The notes under the pieces were generated by a model. It worked only from the letters and a program-made list of their open reading frames with translations. It made no database searches and had not been told where the DNA came from. DNA of 64,000 nucleotides from assembly GCF_000243075.1 (NCBI RefSeq), contig NC_016745.1:2373001-2437000 (forward strand). Direction: 5' to 3'. A program made the translations under genes and the position numbers. This document shows, piece by piece, positions 1-10,086 of this stretch (the first letter of the stretch is position 1; each line of letters opens with the position of its first letter). Source of the stretch: Oceanimonas sp. GK1 (GTDB taxonomy: Bacteria; Pseudomonadota; Gammaproteobacteria; Enterobacterales; Aeromonadaceae).

Positions 1-35
1 CGCTTCTTTTTTTGTTAAAACCTGAAGGATATGCC

Positions 36-1358
36 ATGAATCCCGTTGTCGTCGCCGTTTGTCTGATGCTGGTGCTGAGCCTGCTGCGCATCAACGTGGT
101 GATCTCATTGGCGCTGAGCGCCCTGGTCGGCGGGCTGGTGGGCGGCCTGTCGCTGACCGACACCGCGAAGATTTTTGCCGACGGCCTCGGCGGCGGCGCC
201 ACCATCGCCCTCAGCTATGCCATGCTGGGCGCCTTTGCGGTGGCCATTTCCCGCTCCGGCATTACCGACTTGCTGGCGGTGCGCATTATTCGCGCCCTGG
301 GCCAGGATGCCAGCCAGGCACGGGTATTGTGGATCAAGGCGGTGTTGCTGTGTGCCCTGCTGCTGGCGGCAGTGTCGTCCCAGAACCTGATCCCCATTCA
401 CATCGCCTTTATTCCCATTCTGGTGCCGCCGCTGCTGCACGTCATGGCCCGCTTGCAGCTGGATCGCCGGGCGGTGGCCTGTGTGCTGACCTTTGGCCTG
501 ACCGCCACCTACATGATGCTGCCAGTGGGCTTTGGCGGCATTTTTCTGAACAACATTCTGCTGGCCAACCTGGTGGAAAACGGGGTCGAGGCCAGCAAGG
601 CCATGTTGCCCGTGGCCATGGGCATTCCGGTGGCCGGCATGTTCCTCGGCTTGCTGGTGGCGCTGTTTGTCAGCTATCGCCAGCCCCGCCGGTACGACGA
701 AAGCAAAATCCTGGCGGTGGAGCCGGAGCATATTCAAATCAATCCGCTGCATATCGGCATTGCCGTGGTCGCCATTGTCAGTGCACTGAGCCTGCAACTG
801 TACAGTGACTCCATTATCCTGGGCGCCATGGTGGGGTTTGTGATCTTCACCATGGGCGGCGTGATCAAGTTTCAGGAAAGTCAGGATGCCTTTACCCAGG
901 GGGTGAAGATGATGTCGCTGATCGGCTTTATCATGATCTCCGCTGCCGGCTTTGCCGCCGTGATCAAGGCCACCGACGGCATTGGCAGCCTGGTGCAGGC
1001 GGTGGCGACGGTGCTCGGCGACAACCGCGCCCTGGCGGCGCTGGCCATGCTGGTGGTGGGCTTGCTGATCACCATGGGCATCGGTTCGTCGTTTTCCACC
1101 ATTCCGATCATCGCCCCCATTTATGTGCCCCTGTGCATGTCGCTCGGTTTTTCACCCCTGGCCACCCTGGCCATCATCGGCACCGCCGGTGCCCTGGGAG
1201 ATGCGGGCTCGCCGGCCTCCGACTCCACCCTGGGGCCTACCTCGGGCCTGAACGCCGACGGCCAGCACGATCACATCTGGGACTCGGTGGTGCCCACCTT
1301 CCTGCACTACAATATTCCGCTGATTGGCTTTGGCTGGCTCGCGGCCATGGTGCTGTAA
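36..1358 (+). CDS. Na+/H+ antiporter-family permease
   Basis: A 440-residue inner-membrane protein of almost continuous hydrophobic segments (about 11), resembling the NhaC/YuiF-like 'Na+/H+ antiporter family' of short-chain organic-anion or cation exchangers. The ATG at 36 is chosen because an AAGGA ribosome site lies 6 bases upstream; an upstream TTG would add only 8 residues. The last third is rich in Gly, Ser and Thr with small-residue loops ([17 protein letters not shown]), as in this family, where such loops line the transport path. The real substrate cannot be read from sequence. It ends in its own terminator and stands alone, with a LysR gene convergent to it. The window edge cuts off its upstream context. 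Confidence 0.75.
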   Translation: MNPVVVAVCLMLVLSLLRINVVISLALSALVGGLVGGLSLTDTAKIFADGLGGGATIALSYAMLGAFAVAISRSGITDLLAVRIIRALGQDASQARVLWIKAVLLCALLLAAVSSQNLIPIHIAFIPILVPPLLHVMARLQLDRRAVACVLTFGLTATYMMLPVGFGGIFLNNILLANLVENGVEASKAMLPVAMGIPVAGMFLGLLVALFVSYRQPRRYDESKILAVEPEHIQINPLHIGIAVVAIVSALSLQLYSDSIILGAMVGFVIFTMGGVIKFQESQDAFTQGVKMMSLIGFIMISAAGFAAVIKATDGIGSLVQAVATVLGDNRALAALAMLVVGLLITMGIGSSFSTIPIIAPIYVPLCMSLGFSPLATLAIIGTAGALGDAGSPASDSTLGPTSGLNADGQHDHIWDSVVPTFLHYNIPLIGFGWLAAMVL

Positions 1359-1389
1359 GCCTCAACTCCCATCATTCGGTTGTGAGTTT

Positions 1390-1414
1390 GTGCCGGGCTT
1401 TGCCCGGCACTTTT
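1390..1414 (+). terminator. Rho-independent terminator after the antiporter gene
   Basis: A 9-bp stem (GTGCCGGGC / GCCCGGCAC) with a 3-base loop is followed by TTTT. It lies 31 bases after the antiporter stop codon. Confidence 0.7.
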
Positions 1415-1458
1415 GTTTCCATCCCCTTACCCATTTCTCCTCACTCCTTACCCTCAGC

Positions 1459-2361
1459 TCAAATCAGCGAACGCAGTAACGTCCGCAACCAGTGCAGGGC
1501 GGGCTGGCGGTCGTGCAGCGGGTGCCAGACGCAGTTGAGGTGGTAGGCGGGCAAATCCGCCGGCAATGCCACCTGCCTTAACGGCCAGGCGCCGGCCAGC
1601 AGGGCCGCCACCTTGCTCGGCAGCACCAGCAGGTGATCACTTTGCGCCACGATGGCCGCCGCCGACATGTAACTCTGGCTGTTGACGGAAATCTGCCGTT
1701 TTAGCCCCTGCCGGGCGAGCCAGGTGTCGATGCTGGCCTCGCGGGTGCCCAGTGGCGAATGAAACACATGGGGCAGCGCGGTAAGCTGCTCCAGTGACAG
1801 GGCCTCCCCCACCTCGGGGTGATCGTCGGCCACAATGCCCGCCAACGGCTCGGTGAGCCAGGTTTCGATGCGTAGCGATCCCGGCACCTGCATGTATTCA
1901 TCAAAGCCCAGCACCAGATCCACCTCGCCATTGGCCAGGGCCGCCTCGGGCAGTTGGTCCCGCAAAATATCAATTTCAATGCGCACCCCCGGCGCCAGGG
2001 TTTTCAGCCGGCGTATCAGCGGCGGGATCAGCACACACTCCACATAATCGGTGGTGCTGATCACAAAACGGCGGCGAGAAGTAGTCGGCTCGAAATGCGC
2101 TTCCCGGCCCAGCTCCTGCTCCAGCAGCACCAGTGCCCGGCGCACCGCCTGATGCAGACTCAGCGCCCGCTGGGTGGGCTGCATGCCGGTGGCGCTGCGC
2201 ACCAGCAGCGGGTCTTCAAAAAACTGGCGCAGGCGGTTTAGGGCATGGCTCATGGCCGGCTGACTGATAAAGCACTGTTGCGCCGCCCGGGTAACATTGC
2301 GCTGGGTCATCAGGGCGTCAAAGGCCAGCAGCAGGTTGAGATCGAGCTGGTGAAGTTTCAT
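1459..2361 (-). CDS. LysR-family transcriptional regulator, divergent from aguBA
   Basis: A 300-residue protein with the typical LysR plan: N-terminal winged helix-turn-helix at about residues 5-65 (DLNLLLAFDALMTQRNVTRAA, then SQPAMSHALNRLR) and a C-terminal periplasmic-binding-like effector domain. The N-terminal pattern resembles the NodD/LeuO-like branch. It is transcribed away from aguB with a 134-bp AT-rich gap between them, the usual layout for a LysR protein that controls its divergent neighbour. An obvious guess, not shown by sequence, is control of agmatine use by agmatine or a carbamoylputrescine-like effector. Confidence 0.85.
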   Translation of the reverse strand: MKLHQLDLNLLLAFDALMTQRNVTRAAQQCFISQPAMSHALNRLRQFFEDPLLVRSATGMQPTQRALSLHQAVRRALVLLEQELGREAHFEPTTSRRRFVISTTDYVECVLIPPLIRRLKTLAPGVRIEIDILRDQLPEAALANGEVDLVLGFDEYMQVPGSLRIETWLTEPLAGIVADDHPEVGEALSLEQLTALPHVFHSPLGTREASIDTWLARQGLKRQISVNSQSYMSAAAIVAQSDHLLVLPSKVAALLAGAWPLRQVALPADLPAYHLNCVWHPLHDRQPALHWLRTLLRSLI

Positions 2362-2379
2362 ACACTATTCACATCATGG

Positions 2380-2398
2380 ATAATGTAATAAATATTAT
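2380..2398. promoter_or_regulatory. candidate LysR operator between the regulator and aguB
   Basis: In the divergent 2362-2495 gap an interrupted dyad ATAAT-N9-ATTAT sits in an AT-rich block. It fits the T-N11-A type site favoured by LysR proteins. The location and symmetry are seen; binding is inferred. Confidence 0.4.
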
Positions 2399-2495
2399 TC
2401 ATTTGATGGATGAGCTGGCAAGCCGCAGACTCAACCTCACCCAACCGGTGCACTGCAACCGCACCGGTTTCTGACCCGATACAAGGAGCCTTGAT

Positions 2496-3386
2496 ATGAC
2501 CATGGTAACCGTGGCCGCCACCCAGATGGCCTGTAGCTGGAACCGAGACGACAACATCGCCCGCGCCGAAAAGCTGGTACGCCAGGCCGCCAGTCAGGGC
2601 GCTCAGATTATTTTGATCCAAGAGCTGTTTGAAGCCCCCTATTTCTGCATCGATCAAAGCCCGGAGCACTTTGCCCTGGCCCAGGAAGTGGACAACAGCC
2701 CGCTGATCGCCCATTTTCAGGCCCTGGCCAAAGAGCTGGAAGTGGTGCTGCCGCTCAGCTTCTTTGAGCGTGCCGGCAACGCCTATTACAACTCCCTGGT
2801 GGTGATCGACGCCGACGGCAGCCTGCTGGACTTGTACCGCAAGACCCACATTCCCAACGGCCCCGGCTACCAGGAAAAGCAGTTTTTCACGCCCGGCGAC
2901 ACCGGCTTCAAGGTATGGCAGACCCGCTATGCCAAAATCGGCGTGGGCATCTGCTGGGATCAGTGGTTCCCGGAAACCGCCCGCAGCCTGGCGCTGCTGG
3001 GGGCTGAGCTGATTTTCTTCCCCACCGCCATCGGCTCCGAGCCCCAGGATGCCAGCATCAACAGCCAGCCCCACTGGACCCGCACCCAGCAGGGCCATGC
3101 CGCCGCCAACCTGGTTCCGGTGATCGCCTCCAACCGCATCGGCACCGAGCAGAGCAAATACCACGACAATCTGGAAATCACCTTCTACGGCTCCTCCTTT
3201 ATTGCCGATGAGTTCGGTGAGCTGGTGCAGCAGGCGGACAAGACCTCCGAGTGCGTGCTGGTGCACCGCTTTGACCTGGCGGAAATTGCCAAAACCCGCG
3301 CCAGCTGGGGTCTGTTCCGGGACCGCCGTCCGGCCATGTACCAGACCCTGCTGACCTCCGACGGCAAACTGCCCGGAGGCCGCTGA
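2496..3386 (+). CDS. aguB: N-carbamoylputrescine amidase
   Basis: Hydrolyses N-carbamoylputrescine to putrescine, CO2 and ammonia, the last step of the agmatine route. The 296-residue protein is a full-length carbon-nitrogen hydrolase of the nitrilase superfamily with the Glu-Lys-Cys catalytic triad visible: E43 ([10 protein letters not shown]), K116 ([12 protein letters not shown]) and C153 ([12 protein letters not shown]). The start ATG has AAGGAG 8 bases upstream. Its stop overlaps the start of aguA (TGATG), so the two are translationally coupled. SpeA, which makes the agmatine, is encoded at 15.7-17.6 kb in this window. Confidence 0.95.
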   Translation: MTMVTVAATQMACSWNRDDNIARAEKLVRQAASQGAQIILIQELFEAPYFCIDQSPEHFALAQEVDNSPLIAHFQALAKELEVVLPLSFFERAGNAYYNSLVVIDADGSLLDLYRKTHIPNGPGYQEKQFFTPGDTGFKVWQTRYAKIGVGICWDQWFPETARSLALLGAELIFFPTAIGSEPQDASINSQPHWTRTQQGHAAANLVPVIASNRIGTEQSKYHDNLEITFYGSSFIADEFGELVQQADKTSECVLVHRFDLAEIAKTRASWGLFRDRRPAMYQTLLTSDGKLPGGR

Positions 3387-4456
3387 TGAACGCACTCAAG
3401 GGCTTTTACATGCCCGCCGAGTGGGCGCCCCAGCAGGCGGTGTGGATGATCTGGCCCCACCGCCCGGACAACTGGCGAGAGCACGGTGCGCCGGCACAGG
3501 CCACCTTTGCCAGGCTGGCCGAGGCCATCTCGGCGGTGACCCCGGTATACATGGCGGTGCCCGCGGCGGACATGGACCAGGCCAGCGCCACCATGCCGGC
3601 GGCGGTGACCCTGGTAGAGATTGACAGCGATGATGCCTGGGCCAGAGACACCGGCCCCACCGTAGTGGTCGATGGCCAGGGCGGCATCAAGGGCATTGAC
3701 TGGCGCTTCAACGCCTGGGGCGGCGACCACGGCGGCCTTTATGCGCCCTGGGACCGGGATCAGGCCATGGCGCAAGCCATGCTGGCCCAACACCAGATAC
3801 CGGCGGTAGAAAGCCCGCTGGTACTGGAAGGCGGCTCCATTCACGTGGACGGCGAAGGCACTTTGCTTACCACCAAGGAGTGCCTGCTCAATGCCAACCG
3901 CAACCCGCACCTCAGCCAGGCCGAGATCGAGCAGCACCTGCGCGACACCCTGGGAGTCACCACCTTTATCTGGCTGGATGAAGGGGTGTACATGGACGAA
4001 ACCGACGGCCATATCGACAACATGGCCTGTTTTGCCCGCCCGGGTGAGGTGATTCTGCACGGCTGCGACGACCCGCTGGATCCGCAGTATGTACGCACCC
4101 AGGCTGCCTTTGAGGTGCTGAGCTCGGCGGTGGACGCCAGAGGCCGCAAGCTTAAAGTCTGGCTGCTGCCTCAACCCGGTCCGTTGTATATCAGTGAGCA
4201 GGAAGCCGCCGGCATTGCCAGTGGCAGTGGCGTGCCGCGCCCGGCGGGTGAGCGGCTGGCGGCTTCCTACGTGAACTTTCTTATCACCAACGGCCGGCTG
4301 CTGTTTCCGCTGCTGGATCCGCGCACCGACGGTGAGGCGAAATCACGGCTGGAAACCATCTTTCCGGAGCTGGAAGTGGTGGGCATACCGGCGCGGGAAA
4401 TTCTGCTCGGCGGCGGCAATATTCACTGTATTACCCAGCAGATACCAGCGGCATAA
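3386..4456 (+). CDS. aguA: agmatine deiminase
   Basis: Converts agmatine to N-carbamoylputrescine and ammonia. The 356-residue protein belongs to the peptidyl-arginine-deiminase-like family. Visible active-site features are WARDTGPT (about 85-92), the ETDGHIDN histidine segment, and the C-terminal nucleophile C348 in [11 protein letters not shown]. It starts inside the aguB stop codon with GGAGGC just upstream. The pair AguA-AguB is the standard bacterial agmatine-to-putrescine unit and makes SpeB dispensable. No agmatinase gene is seen here. Confidence 0.96.
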   Translation: MNALKGFYMPAEWAPQQAVWMIWPHRPDNWREHGAPAQATFARLAEAISAVTPVYMAVPAADMDQASATMPAAVTLVEIDSDDAWARDTGPTVVVDGQGGIKGIDWRFNAWGGDHGGLYAPWDRDQAMAQAMLAQHQIPAVESPLVLEGGSIHVDGEGTLLTTKECLLNANRNPHLSQAEIEQHLRDTLGVTTFIWLDEGVYMDETDGHIDNMACFARPGEVILHGCDDPLDPQYVRTQAAFEVLSSAVDARGRKLKVWLLPQPGPLYISEQEAAGIASGSGVPRPAGERLAASYVNFLITNGRLLFPLLDPRTDGEAKSRLETIFPELEVVGIPAREILLGGGNIHCITQQIPAA

Positions 4457-4476
4457 ACGCTGGCTGACGCGTTCAA

Positions 4477-4505
4477 AACCGGGGTTCACAGACCCCGGTT
4501 TTTTT
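4477..4505 (+). terminator. terminator of aguBA
   Basis: Stem AACCGGGGT / ACCCCGGTT with a 6-base loop, then five T. It slightly overlaps the 3' end of the convergent solA-like gene. Confidence 0.85.
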
Positions 4506-5637
4506 ATTGGCCGAAACGGCTTAATGCAAAGGGGCTCAGATCAAAGCCCGGCTCGCCGTCGAGCATCCAGTGAGCAAACACCTCGCCCAGTACCCCGGCA
4601 AACTTGAAGCCGTGCCCGGAGCAGGCGCTGGCATAAAACACGCGATCCAGCTCGGGATGCCGGTCCAGAATAAAGTGCTCGTCCGGCGTGCGCAGGTAGT
4701 GGCACACCTTGCCCTCCAGCCACTCTCCCACTCCCGGCAGATAGGTCCGCACAAAGGCATCCAGCTCCGCCCTGTCTTCTGCATAAAAACCAAAGGGAGC
4801 CAGGGGTTCTCCCGGCGCCAGTGGCTGGCCGGCGTCGTGCCGGCCAATTTTAAGCCCTTCGCCGCTCAGGGTGGGAAAGCCGTAGTAGATGGCATCGTTG
4901 AGCACCGCGGAAAAGCCGGGAAAGACCCCGAGTCCGTAGCGCCCGGCATCGGCCTGGTACCAGGCAAAGGTCTTGCGTACCCGTTGCACCGGCAACACCA
5001 GCCCCAGTGACGCCATCAGGGGCGCCACCCGTTGTCCGGCACACACCAGTACCCGGCCGGCGGTGACCCGTCCGCCATCGGCCAGCGCCGCTTCCACCCC
5101 GCCGGACACCGCACGCAGCCCGGTGACGGTGCGCCCGCCCAGCAGCCGTGCCCCGTGTGCAGTGCCCAGGCGGTGCCAGGCCCGCAATGCCTGCTCGCAA
5201 TAAAGCACACCGGCACCGGGTTCAAAGCCACCCACCAGGTCGGCAGGCAGGTGCCAGCCCGGCCAGCGGGCGGTGATGCCGGCCGCACTTTCCAGCTCCA
5301 GAGCCAGCGAGTACTCGGCGGCACTGCGTTCCACCTGGGCCAGAAAAGGACTATCGGCCACGCCCAGGTTGAGCACCCCACAGGGCTCGAACAAGCGCTC
5401 ACCACTCAGTTGCTCCAGCTCGGTCCACAAGGTTTTCGCCCGCAGCAGCAGCGGAATATAGGCGGCGCCCTCACCATAGGCGGTACGGGTCAGCCGGGTG
5501 CTGCCGTGGTGGGAGCCCAGTGCATGGGGCGGATGCCCCTCGTCGAGCAGGAGCACCCGGGCCCCCCGGCGGGCCGCGTAAAAGCCCGCCGCCATGCCGA
5601 CCGAGCCGGCGCCGATAATGAGAATGTCTGCATCCAT
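4504..5637 (-). CDS. solA: FAD-dependent sarcosine / N-methyl-L-tryptophan oxidase (MSOX/SolA family)
   Basis: A 377-residue monomeric flavoprotein oxidase that would oxidise N-methyl amino acids, giving the free amine, formaldehyde and hydrogen peroxide. The N-terminus carries the Rossmann dinucleotide motif (DILIIGAGSVGMAAG) followed by an acidic end of strand 2 (LLLDEG). The covalent-FAD cysteine is C312 in VCHYLRTPDEHF, followed by the family motif CSGHGFKF. Length matches E. coli SolA (372). The ATG at 5637 starts just before the FAD motif; a reading frame extends 12 residues further upstream, and neither start has a strong ribosome site. Which N-methyl substrate is preferred cannot be told. 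Confidence 0.82.
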   Translation of the reverse strand: MDADILIIGAGSVGMAAGFYAARRGARVLLLDEGHPPHALGSHHGSTRLTRTAYGEGAAYIPLLLRAKTLWTELEQLSGERLFEPCGVLNLGVADSPFLAQVERSAAEYSLALELESAAGITARWPGWHLPADLVGGFEPGAGVLYCEQALRAWHRLGTAHGARLLGGRTVTGLRAVSGGVEAALADGGRVTAGRVLVCAGQRVAPLMASLGLVLPVQRVRKTFAWYQADAGRYGLGVFPGFSAVLNDAIYYGFPTLSGEGLKIGRHDAGQPLAPGEPLAPFGFYAEDRAELDAFVRTYLPGVGEWLEGKVCHYLRTPDEHFILDRHPELDRVFYASACSGHGFKFAGVLGEVFAHWMLDGEPGFDLSPFALSRFGQ

Positions 5638-5745
5638 GGTGGCGTTTACCTTGTTCGAACAGGGCCAAAACAATCGGGGCGCCGGCCTTTGGCCACGGCG
5701 CCCCGTGATTAAGAAAACGGCAGCATCACACTGCCGGCTTGAGTA

Positions 5746-6084
5746 TCAGGCCTGCTCGGGCTTGGGATGCTTGGCGGCGGTTTCCTTGATCAGGGTCTGC
5801 AGCTCGCCCTGCTGGAACATCTCGATGATGATGTCGCAGCCGCCGATCAGCTCCCCTTCCACCCACAGCTGGGGAAAGGTCGGCCAGTTGGCGTATTTGG
5901 GCAGCTCGGCGCGGATCTCGGGGTTTTGCAGAATATCCACGTAGGCAAAAGGTTCACCGCAGTTCATCAGGGCCTGGGACGCCTGGGCGGAAAAACCGCA
6001 GCTCGGAAACTTGGGCGAGCCCTTCATGTACAGCAGAATGGGGTTTTCACTGATCTGGGTTTTGATTTTTTCAATGGTGTCCAT
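5746..6084 (-). CDS. grxD: monothiol glutaredoxin, CGFS type
   Basis: A 112-residue Grx4-type monothiol glutaredoxin that binds and delivers [2Fe-2S] clusters with glutathione. The CGFS active site (KFPSCGFSAQ), the WPTFPQLWVEGELIGG cis-proline segment and the GGCD glutathione-contact motif are intact. The ATG at 6084 is preferred because GAGGTGG lies just upstream; the frame extends 11 residues further with no family similarity. Divergent from sodB, an iron enzyme, across a 270-bp gap. Confidence 0.95.
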   Translation of the reverse strand: MDTIEKIKTQISENPILLYMKGSPKFPSCGFSAQASQALMNCGEPFAYVDILQNPEIRAELPKYANWPTFPQLWVEGELIGGCDIIIEMFQQGELQTLIKETAAKHPKPEQA

Positions 6085-6206
6085 GACCACCTCGGACAAA
6101 GTTGCTAAAGGCTTCATTCTACTGCATCCCTTCCCGGTCTCAAGGGCCGCAACCGATTAATTGCGGACACGGATCCCCCCCGCCGGTACCCGCACAAAAG
6201 CTGTTG

Positions 6207-6236
6207 TTGTTTCGTTCGCGGGCAAACTGTTACAAT
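6207..6236 (+). promoter_or_regulatory. possible sigma70 promoter of sodB
   Basis: TTGTTT and TACAAT separated by 18 bases, about 110 bases before the sodB start. No clear Fur box was seen in the 6085-6354 gap, which otherwise holds only the divergent grxD/sodB start regions. Confidence 0.35.
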
Positions 6237-6354
6237 TCTGTCAGCAGTTTAGCGGTCTGCGACTAAGCTGATTGAAGTCGTAACCGTCATATCAAGAAGC
6301 AAGCAGCAATGTCTTCGCCGGTTTCAAACGGCGCATAATAATGGAGAATTGAAC

Positions 6355-6939
6355 ATGGCTTTTGAACTTCCCGCACTGCCTTATGCCAAGAATGCCCTGG
6401 AACCCCATATCTCCCAGGAAACCCTGGAATATCACCACGGCAAACACCACAACACCTATGTGGTTAACCTGAACAACCTGGTTCCCGGCACCGAATTCGA
6501 AGGCAAGTCCCTGGAAGACATCATCAAGACTTCTTCCGGCGGCATCTTCAACAACGCCGCTCAGGTCTGGAACCACACCTTCTACTGGCACTGCCTGTCT
6601 CCCAACGGCGGCGGTGAGCCCACCGGTGCCCTGGCCGATGCCATCAAGGCGGCGTTCGGTTCTTTCGACGCCTTCAAGGAAGAGTTCACCAAGTCTGCCG
6701 TGACCAACTTCGGCTCCGGCTGGACCTGGCTGGTGAAAAAGGCTGACGGCACCGTGGGCCTGGTAAACACCTCCAACGCCGGCTGCCCGCTGACCGAAGC
6801 CGGTCTGACTCCCCTGCTGACCTGCGATGTGTGGGAGCACGCTTACTACATCGACTACCGCAACGTACGTCCCGACTATGTGAAAGCCTTCTGGGCCCTG
6901 GTCAACTGGGACTTCGTAGCAGAAAACTTCGCCAAGTAA
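6355..6939 (+). CDS. sodB: iron superoxide dismutase
   Basis: Dismutates superoxide to oxygen and hydrogen peroxide in the cytoplasm. The 194-residue sequence has all four metal ligands: H27 (EYHHGKHH), H74 (WNHTFYWH), D158 and H162 (CDVWEHAYY). Gln70 in NNAAQVWNH is the residue position that marks the iron rather than manganese type. The ATG at 6355 has GGAG 9 bases upstream. Single gene, closed by a strong terminator. Confidence 0.97.
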   Translation: MAFELPALPYAKNALEPHISQETLEYHHGKHHNTYVVNLNNLVPGTEFEGKSLEDIIKTSSGGIFNNAAQVWNHTFYWHCLSPNGGGEPTGALADAIKAAFGSFDAFKEEFTKSAVTNFGSGWTWLVKKADGTVGLVNTSNAGCPLTEAGLTPLLTCDVWEHAYYIDYRNVRPDYVKAFWALVNWDFVAENFAK

Positions 6940-6953
6940 GTTTTTATCTGCTG

Positions 6954-6983
6954 AAAACACCCCGGCTCGCCGGGGTGTTTTTG
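6954..6983 (+). terminator. terminator of sodB
   Basis: An 11-bp GC-rich stem (AACACCCCGG / CCGGGGTGTT) with loop CTCG, followed by TTTTTGTTATT. Confidence 0.9.
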
Positions 6984-7071
6984 TTATTGGGGCTTTTTTA
7001 ATCAAGCTCCCTGAGTGTAAAATGCGCCCTTTCCTGTGTTTGTCCGTCAAAGTGAGTCCATTCTAGTGAGT

Positions 7072-8385
7072 ATGTCTGTTCCCCGTATCGGCTTTGTGTC
7101 TCTCGGCTGCCCGAAAAACCTGGTCGACTCCGAGCGTATTCTGACCCAGCTGCGTATCGAAGGTTACGACGTGGTGCCTTCCTACGATGATGCCGATATG
7201 GTGATCGTCAATACCTGTGGTTTTATCGACAGCGCCGTACAGGAATCTCTGGAAGCCATCGGCGAGGCCCTCAACGAAAACGGCAAGGTGATCGTCACCG
7301 GCTGCCTGGGCGCCAAGGAAGATCAGATCCGTGAAGTGCACCCCAAGGTGCTGGAAATCACCGGCCCCCATTCCTACGAGCAGGTACTGGAGCATGTACA
7401 CCGCTATGTGCCGCGCCCGGAATACAACCCCTTCGTCAACCTGGTGCCCGAGCAGGGCGTCAAACTGACCCCCAAGCACTACGCCTACCTGAAGATCTCC
7501 GAAGGCTGCAACCACAAGTGCACCTTCTGCATTATTCCGTCCATGCGGGGCGATCTGGACAGCCGTCCCATCGGTGACGTGCTGGCCGAAGCGGGCCGGC
7601 TGGCGGACGCCGGCGTGAAAGAGCTGCTGGTGATCTCCCAGGACACTTCCGCCTACGGGGTGGATGTGAAGCACAAAACCGGTTTTGCCAGCGGCATGCC
7701 GGTGAAGACCCACATTCAGGCCCTGTGTGAAGAGCTGGGCAAAATGGGCGTGTGGGTGCGCCTGCATTACGTTTACCCCTACCCGCACGTGGACGACCTT
7801 ATTCCGCTGATGCGTGACGGCAAGATCCTGCCCTACCTGGATATTCCGCTGCAGCACGCCAGCCCGCGCATTCTCAAGCTGATGAAGCGCCCCGGCGCGG
7901 TGGAGCGCACCCTGGAGCGCATTCGCCGCTGGCGGGAAATCTGCCCCGAGCTGACCATTCGCTCCACCTTTATTGTGGGCTTTCCCGGTGAGACCGAGGA
8001 AGACTTTCAAATGCTGCTCGACTTTATCGAGCAGGCCGAGCTGGATCGGGTGGGCTGCTTTACCTATAGCCCGGTGGAAGGCGCCCGCGCCAACGAGCTG
8101 GCGGATCCGGTGCCGGAAGACGTCAAGCAGGAACGCTACGAGCGCTTTATGGCGCTGCAGCAGCAGATTTCCACCCGTCGCCTGGCCCAAAAGGTGGGCA
8201 AGACCATACAGGTACTGATCGACGAGGTGGATGAGGAAGGTGCCATCGGCCGCTCCAGCGCCGATGCCCCGGAAATCGACGGCATGGTCTATCTGAACGG
8301 TGAAACCGGCCTCAAGCCCGGCGACATGGTCAATGTGACCGTCACCCACTCCGACGAGTACGACCTCTGGGCCGAGCTGGCCTGA
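7072..8385 (+). CDS. rimO: ribosomal protein uS12 methylthiotransferase RimO
   Basis: Radical-SAM enzyme that adds a methylthio group to the beta carbon of a conserved aspartate in ribosomal protein S12. The 437-residue protein shows the N-terminal [4Fe-4S] cysteines C13, C49 and C78 (LGCPKN, NTCGFI, TGCLGA), the radical-SAM triad C146, C150, C153 ([10 protein letters not shown]), and a C-terminal TRAM domain ending in [11 protein letters not shown]. The ATG at 7072 gives the family's N-terminus ([16 protein letters not shown]); the ribosome site GTGAG is modest. Confidence 0.96.
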   Translation: MSVPRIGFVSLGCPKNLVDSERILTQLRIEGYDVVPSYDDADMVIVNTCGFIDSAVQESLEAIGEALNENGKVIVTGCLGAKEDQIREVHPKVLEITGPHSYEQVLEHVHRYVPRPEYNPFVNLVPEQGVKLTPKHYAYLKISEGCNHKCTFCIIPSMRGDLDSRPIGDVLAEAGRLADAGVKELLVISQDTSAYGVDVKHKTGFASGMPVKTHIQALCEELGKMGVWVRLHYVYPYPHVDDLIPLMRDGKILPYLDIPLQHASPRILKLMKRPGAVERTLERIRRWREICPELTIRSTFIVGFPGETEEDFQMLLDFIEQAELDRVGCFTYSPVEGARANELADPVPEDVKQERYERFMALQQQISTRRLAQKVGKTIQVLIDEVDEEGAIGRSSADAPEIDGMVYLNGETGLKPGDMVNVTVTHSDEYDLWAELA

Positions 8386-8404
8386 CGTAGACGGATCACT
8401 CCCA

Positions 8405-8453
8405 CGCAGCCATGCCTTATTGGTCACTCCTGCCTTCGCGAGCATGACGAAAG
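8405..8453 (+). repeat. dispersed GTCA-type intergenic repeat, degenerate copy
   Basis: Just after rimO the text GTCACTCCTGCCTTCGCGAGCATGACG reads as one arm, loop and second arm of a decayed hairpin, similar in style to the better copies at 22956-23030 and near 35940-36040. Relationship inferred by eye only. Confidence 0.35.
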
Positions 8454-8461
8454 AGAGATTT

Positions 8462-8486
8462 AAGCCCCGGCAACGGGGCTTTTTTG
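8462..8486 (+). terminator. terminator of rimO
   Basis: Stem AAGCCCCG / CGGGGCTT with loop GCAA, then TTTTTT. Confidence 0.85.
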
Positions 8487-8694
8487 TACCCCGCCGTGTC
8501 GTCAATTCATTTCATTTGTTGTTTAGCTACAGTTTTTTTGGCTTTTTTTTCGCCCGCCAAGTAATTTTTTCAGAATTTTCTCATACTTTGGTATGGCAGG
8601 GCTCTTACCCCAGGGGCTGGTGCTGTATAGTGTATCCTGTTGTTTTTCATCATTCGGGCCGGGTTCTCCCCGCCTTACTGAGCCGGAAGTTCAG

Positions 8695-9546
8695 ATGAAT
8701 ACCTTGGAAAAAATTACCAAAAATCTCGACAGTTTCAGCAAGTCTGAACGCAAGGTGGCAGAAGTGATCCTCTCCTCGCCCCAAACTGCCATTCATTCCA
8801 GCATCGCGGCGCTGGCCAAACTGGCGGACGTCAGTGAGCCCACCGTCAATCGCTTCTGCCGTCGTCTCGATACCAAGGGTTTTCCCGACTTCAAGCTGCA
8901 CCTGGCCCAGAGCCTGGCCAACGGTACCCCCTATGTAAACCGGCACGTGGAAGAGGACGACGGTCCCGAGTCCTATACCGCCAAGATCTTCGAGTCCAGC
9001 ATGGCCTGCCTCGATTCCGCCCGGCACAGCCTGGATCCCCAGGCGGTGAACCGCTGCGTCGACATTCTCACCCAGGCGCGCAAGCTGTCGTTCTTTGGCC
9101 TGGGCGCCTCCTCCGCCGTGGCCCACGACGCCATGAACAAATTCTTCCGCTTCAATGTGCCGGTGCTGTGCTTTGATGACGTGGTGATGATGCGCATGAG
9201 CTGCATCGCCAGCTCCGAAGGGGATGTGGTGGTGTTGATCTCCCACACCGGCCGCACCAAGGCGCTGGTGGAAATCGCCCAGCTGGCCCGGCAGAACGAC
9301 GCCGTGGTGATTGGCCTGACCGCCAAGGACTCCCCCCTCGCCCGGGAGTGCAGCGTGGTGCTGTCGATGGACGTGCCGGAAGACACCGACGTCTACCTGC
9401 CCATGGCTTCCCGCCTGGCCCAGATGGTGCTGATCGACGTACTCGCCACCGGTTTTATTCTGCGCCGGGGCGCCCGCTTTCGGGAAAACCTGAAAAAGGT
9501 AAAGGAAGGCATCAAGAATTCCCGCTTCGACGGGCCCCATTACTGA
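8695..9546 (+). CDS. hexR: RpiR-family regulator HexR
   Basis: A 283-residue DNA-binding protein: N-terminal helix-turn-helix at about residues 15-75 (ADVSEPTVNRFCRRLDTKGFP) and a C-terminal SIS sugar-phosphate domain (about 120-260). In gammaproteobacteria HexR senses 2-keto-3-deoxy-6-phosphogluconate and controls glycolysis and Entner-Doudoroff genes. Here the next genes are pykA and eda, typical HexR targets. The ATG at 8695 has GGAAG upstream and gives the family N-terminus; the open frame begins earlier without a good site. No clear copy of the published HexR palindrome was found near these genes. Confidence 0.92.
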   Translation: MNTLEKITKNLDSFSKSERKVAEVILSSPQTAIHSSIAALAKLADVSEPTVNRFCRRLDTKGFPDFKLHLAQSLANGTPYVNRHVEEDDGPESYTAKIFESSMACLDSARHSLDPQAVNRCVDILTQARKLSFFGLGASSAVAHDAMNKFFRFNVPVLCFDDVVMMRMSCIASSEGDVVVLISHTGRTKALVEIAQLARQNDAVVIGLTAKDSPLARECSVVLSMDVPEDTDVYLPMASRLAQMVLIDVLATGFILRRGARFRENLKKVKEGIKNSRFDGPHY

Positions 9547-10086
9547 CGCTGCCTTTGGTTAGGTGGGCCGGGCATCTCGCCCGGCCGGCAAGCCGCCCCC
9601 CATGTTAATTCGCGGTAGAAAATGTTACAGCGAAACCGCCACAATATATCGCCAGGCTGAGCACAATAAATAATCAGCTTGTACTGCCGGTCGTTTTCAT
9701 GTCGTACAGCAATGGCAAATTTAATCTAACTTTTTCTTTTCTTTCATCAACTTGCCATAATTCATCCGCTGCATATCCCGACCTATTACGGCTGTCCTTG
9801 ACCTCGATCAAGCCCGTATGAAAACCCCGGCATTTTTGTGATCCCGTCTACACTTTTACAATGGCTTCGGTTATCATCGATAACAATTTCATAAACCAAG
9901 GATGAAGTGTCGGACCGTGAGCAGCCCCTGGCCTTTCCATTATTCGTCAGTTTCGGCCCTGAATATGGTCATCTCCTCAGTGACTGCCGACACTTGCCCG
10001 CTTCTTCCGCATCAGCGTCCCCCTGGTCTGATGCACAATACTGTTTTTTCTGTCGTATTCATTCTTTCTTCCAATTGGAGTCTCTC
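9547..10086 (+). promoter_or_regulatory. 540-bp hexR-pykA intergenic region with promoter and long pykA leader
   Basis: Contains a GC-rich 8-bp hairpin without T-run just after hexR (9566-9586), an AT-rich stretch, a possible promoter with TACAAT at 9857-9862, and directly downstream a perfect dyad GTTATC-ATC-GATAAC (9870-9884). The leader before the pykA start would be about 220 bases. No convincing protein is encoded, although the pykA frame stays open back to 9907. Confidence 0.4.

Noticed and set aside
5746-5800. Iron-regulated (Fur) box between grxD and sodB
   Set aside because: No stretch resembling the 19-bp Fur consensus was found in 6085-6354.
9614-9632. HexR-like site GGTAGAAAATGTTACAG upstream of pykA
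   Set aside because: Only the outer bases match the published palindrome and the spacing is off by one; the arms do not pair.
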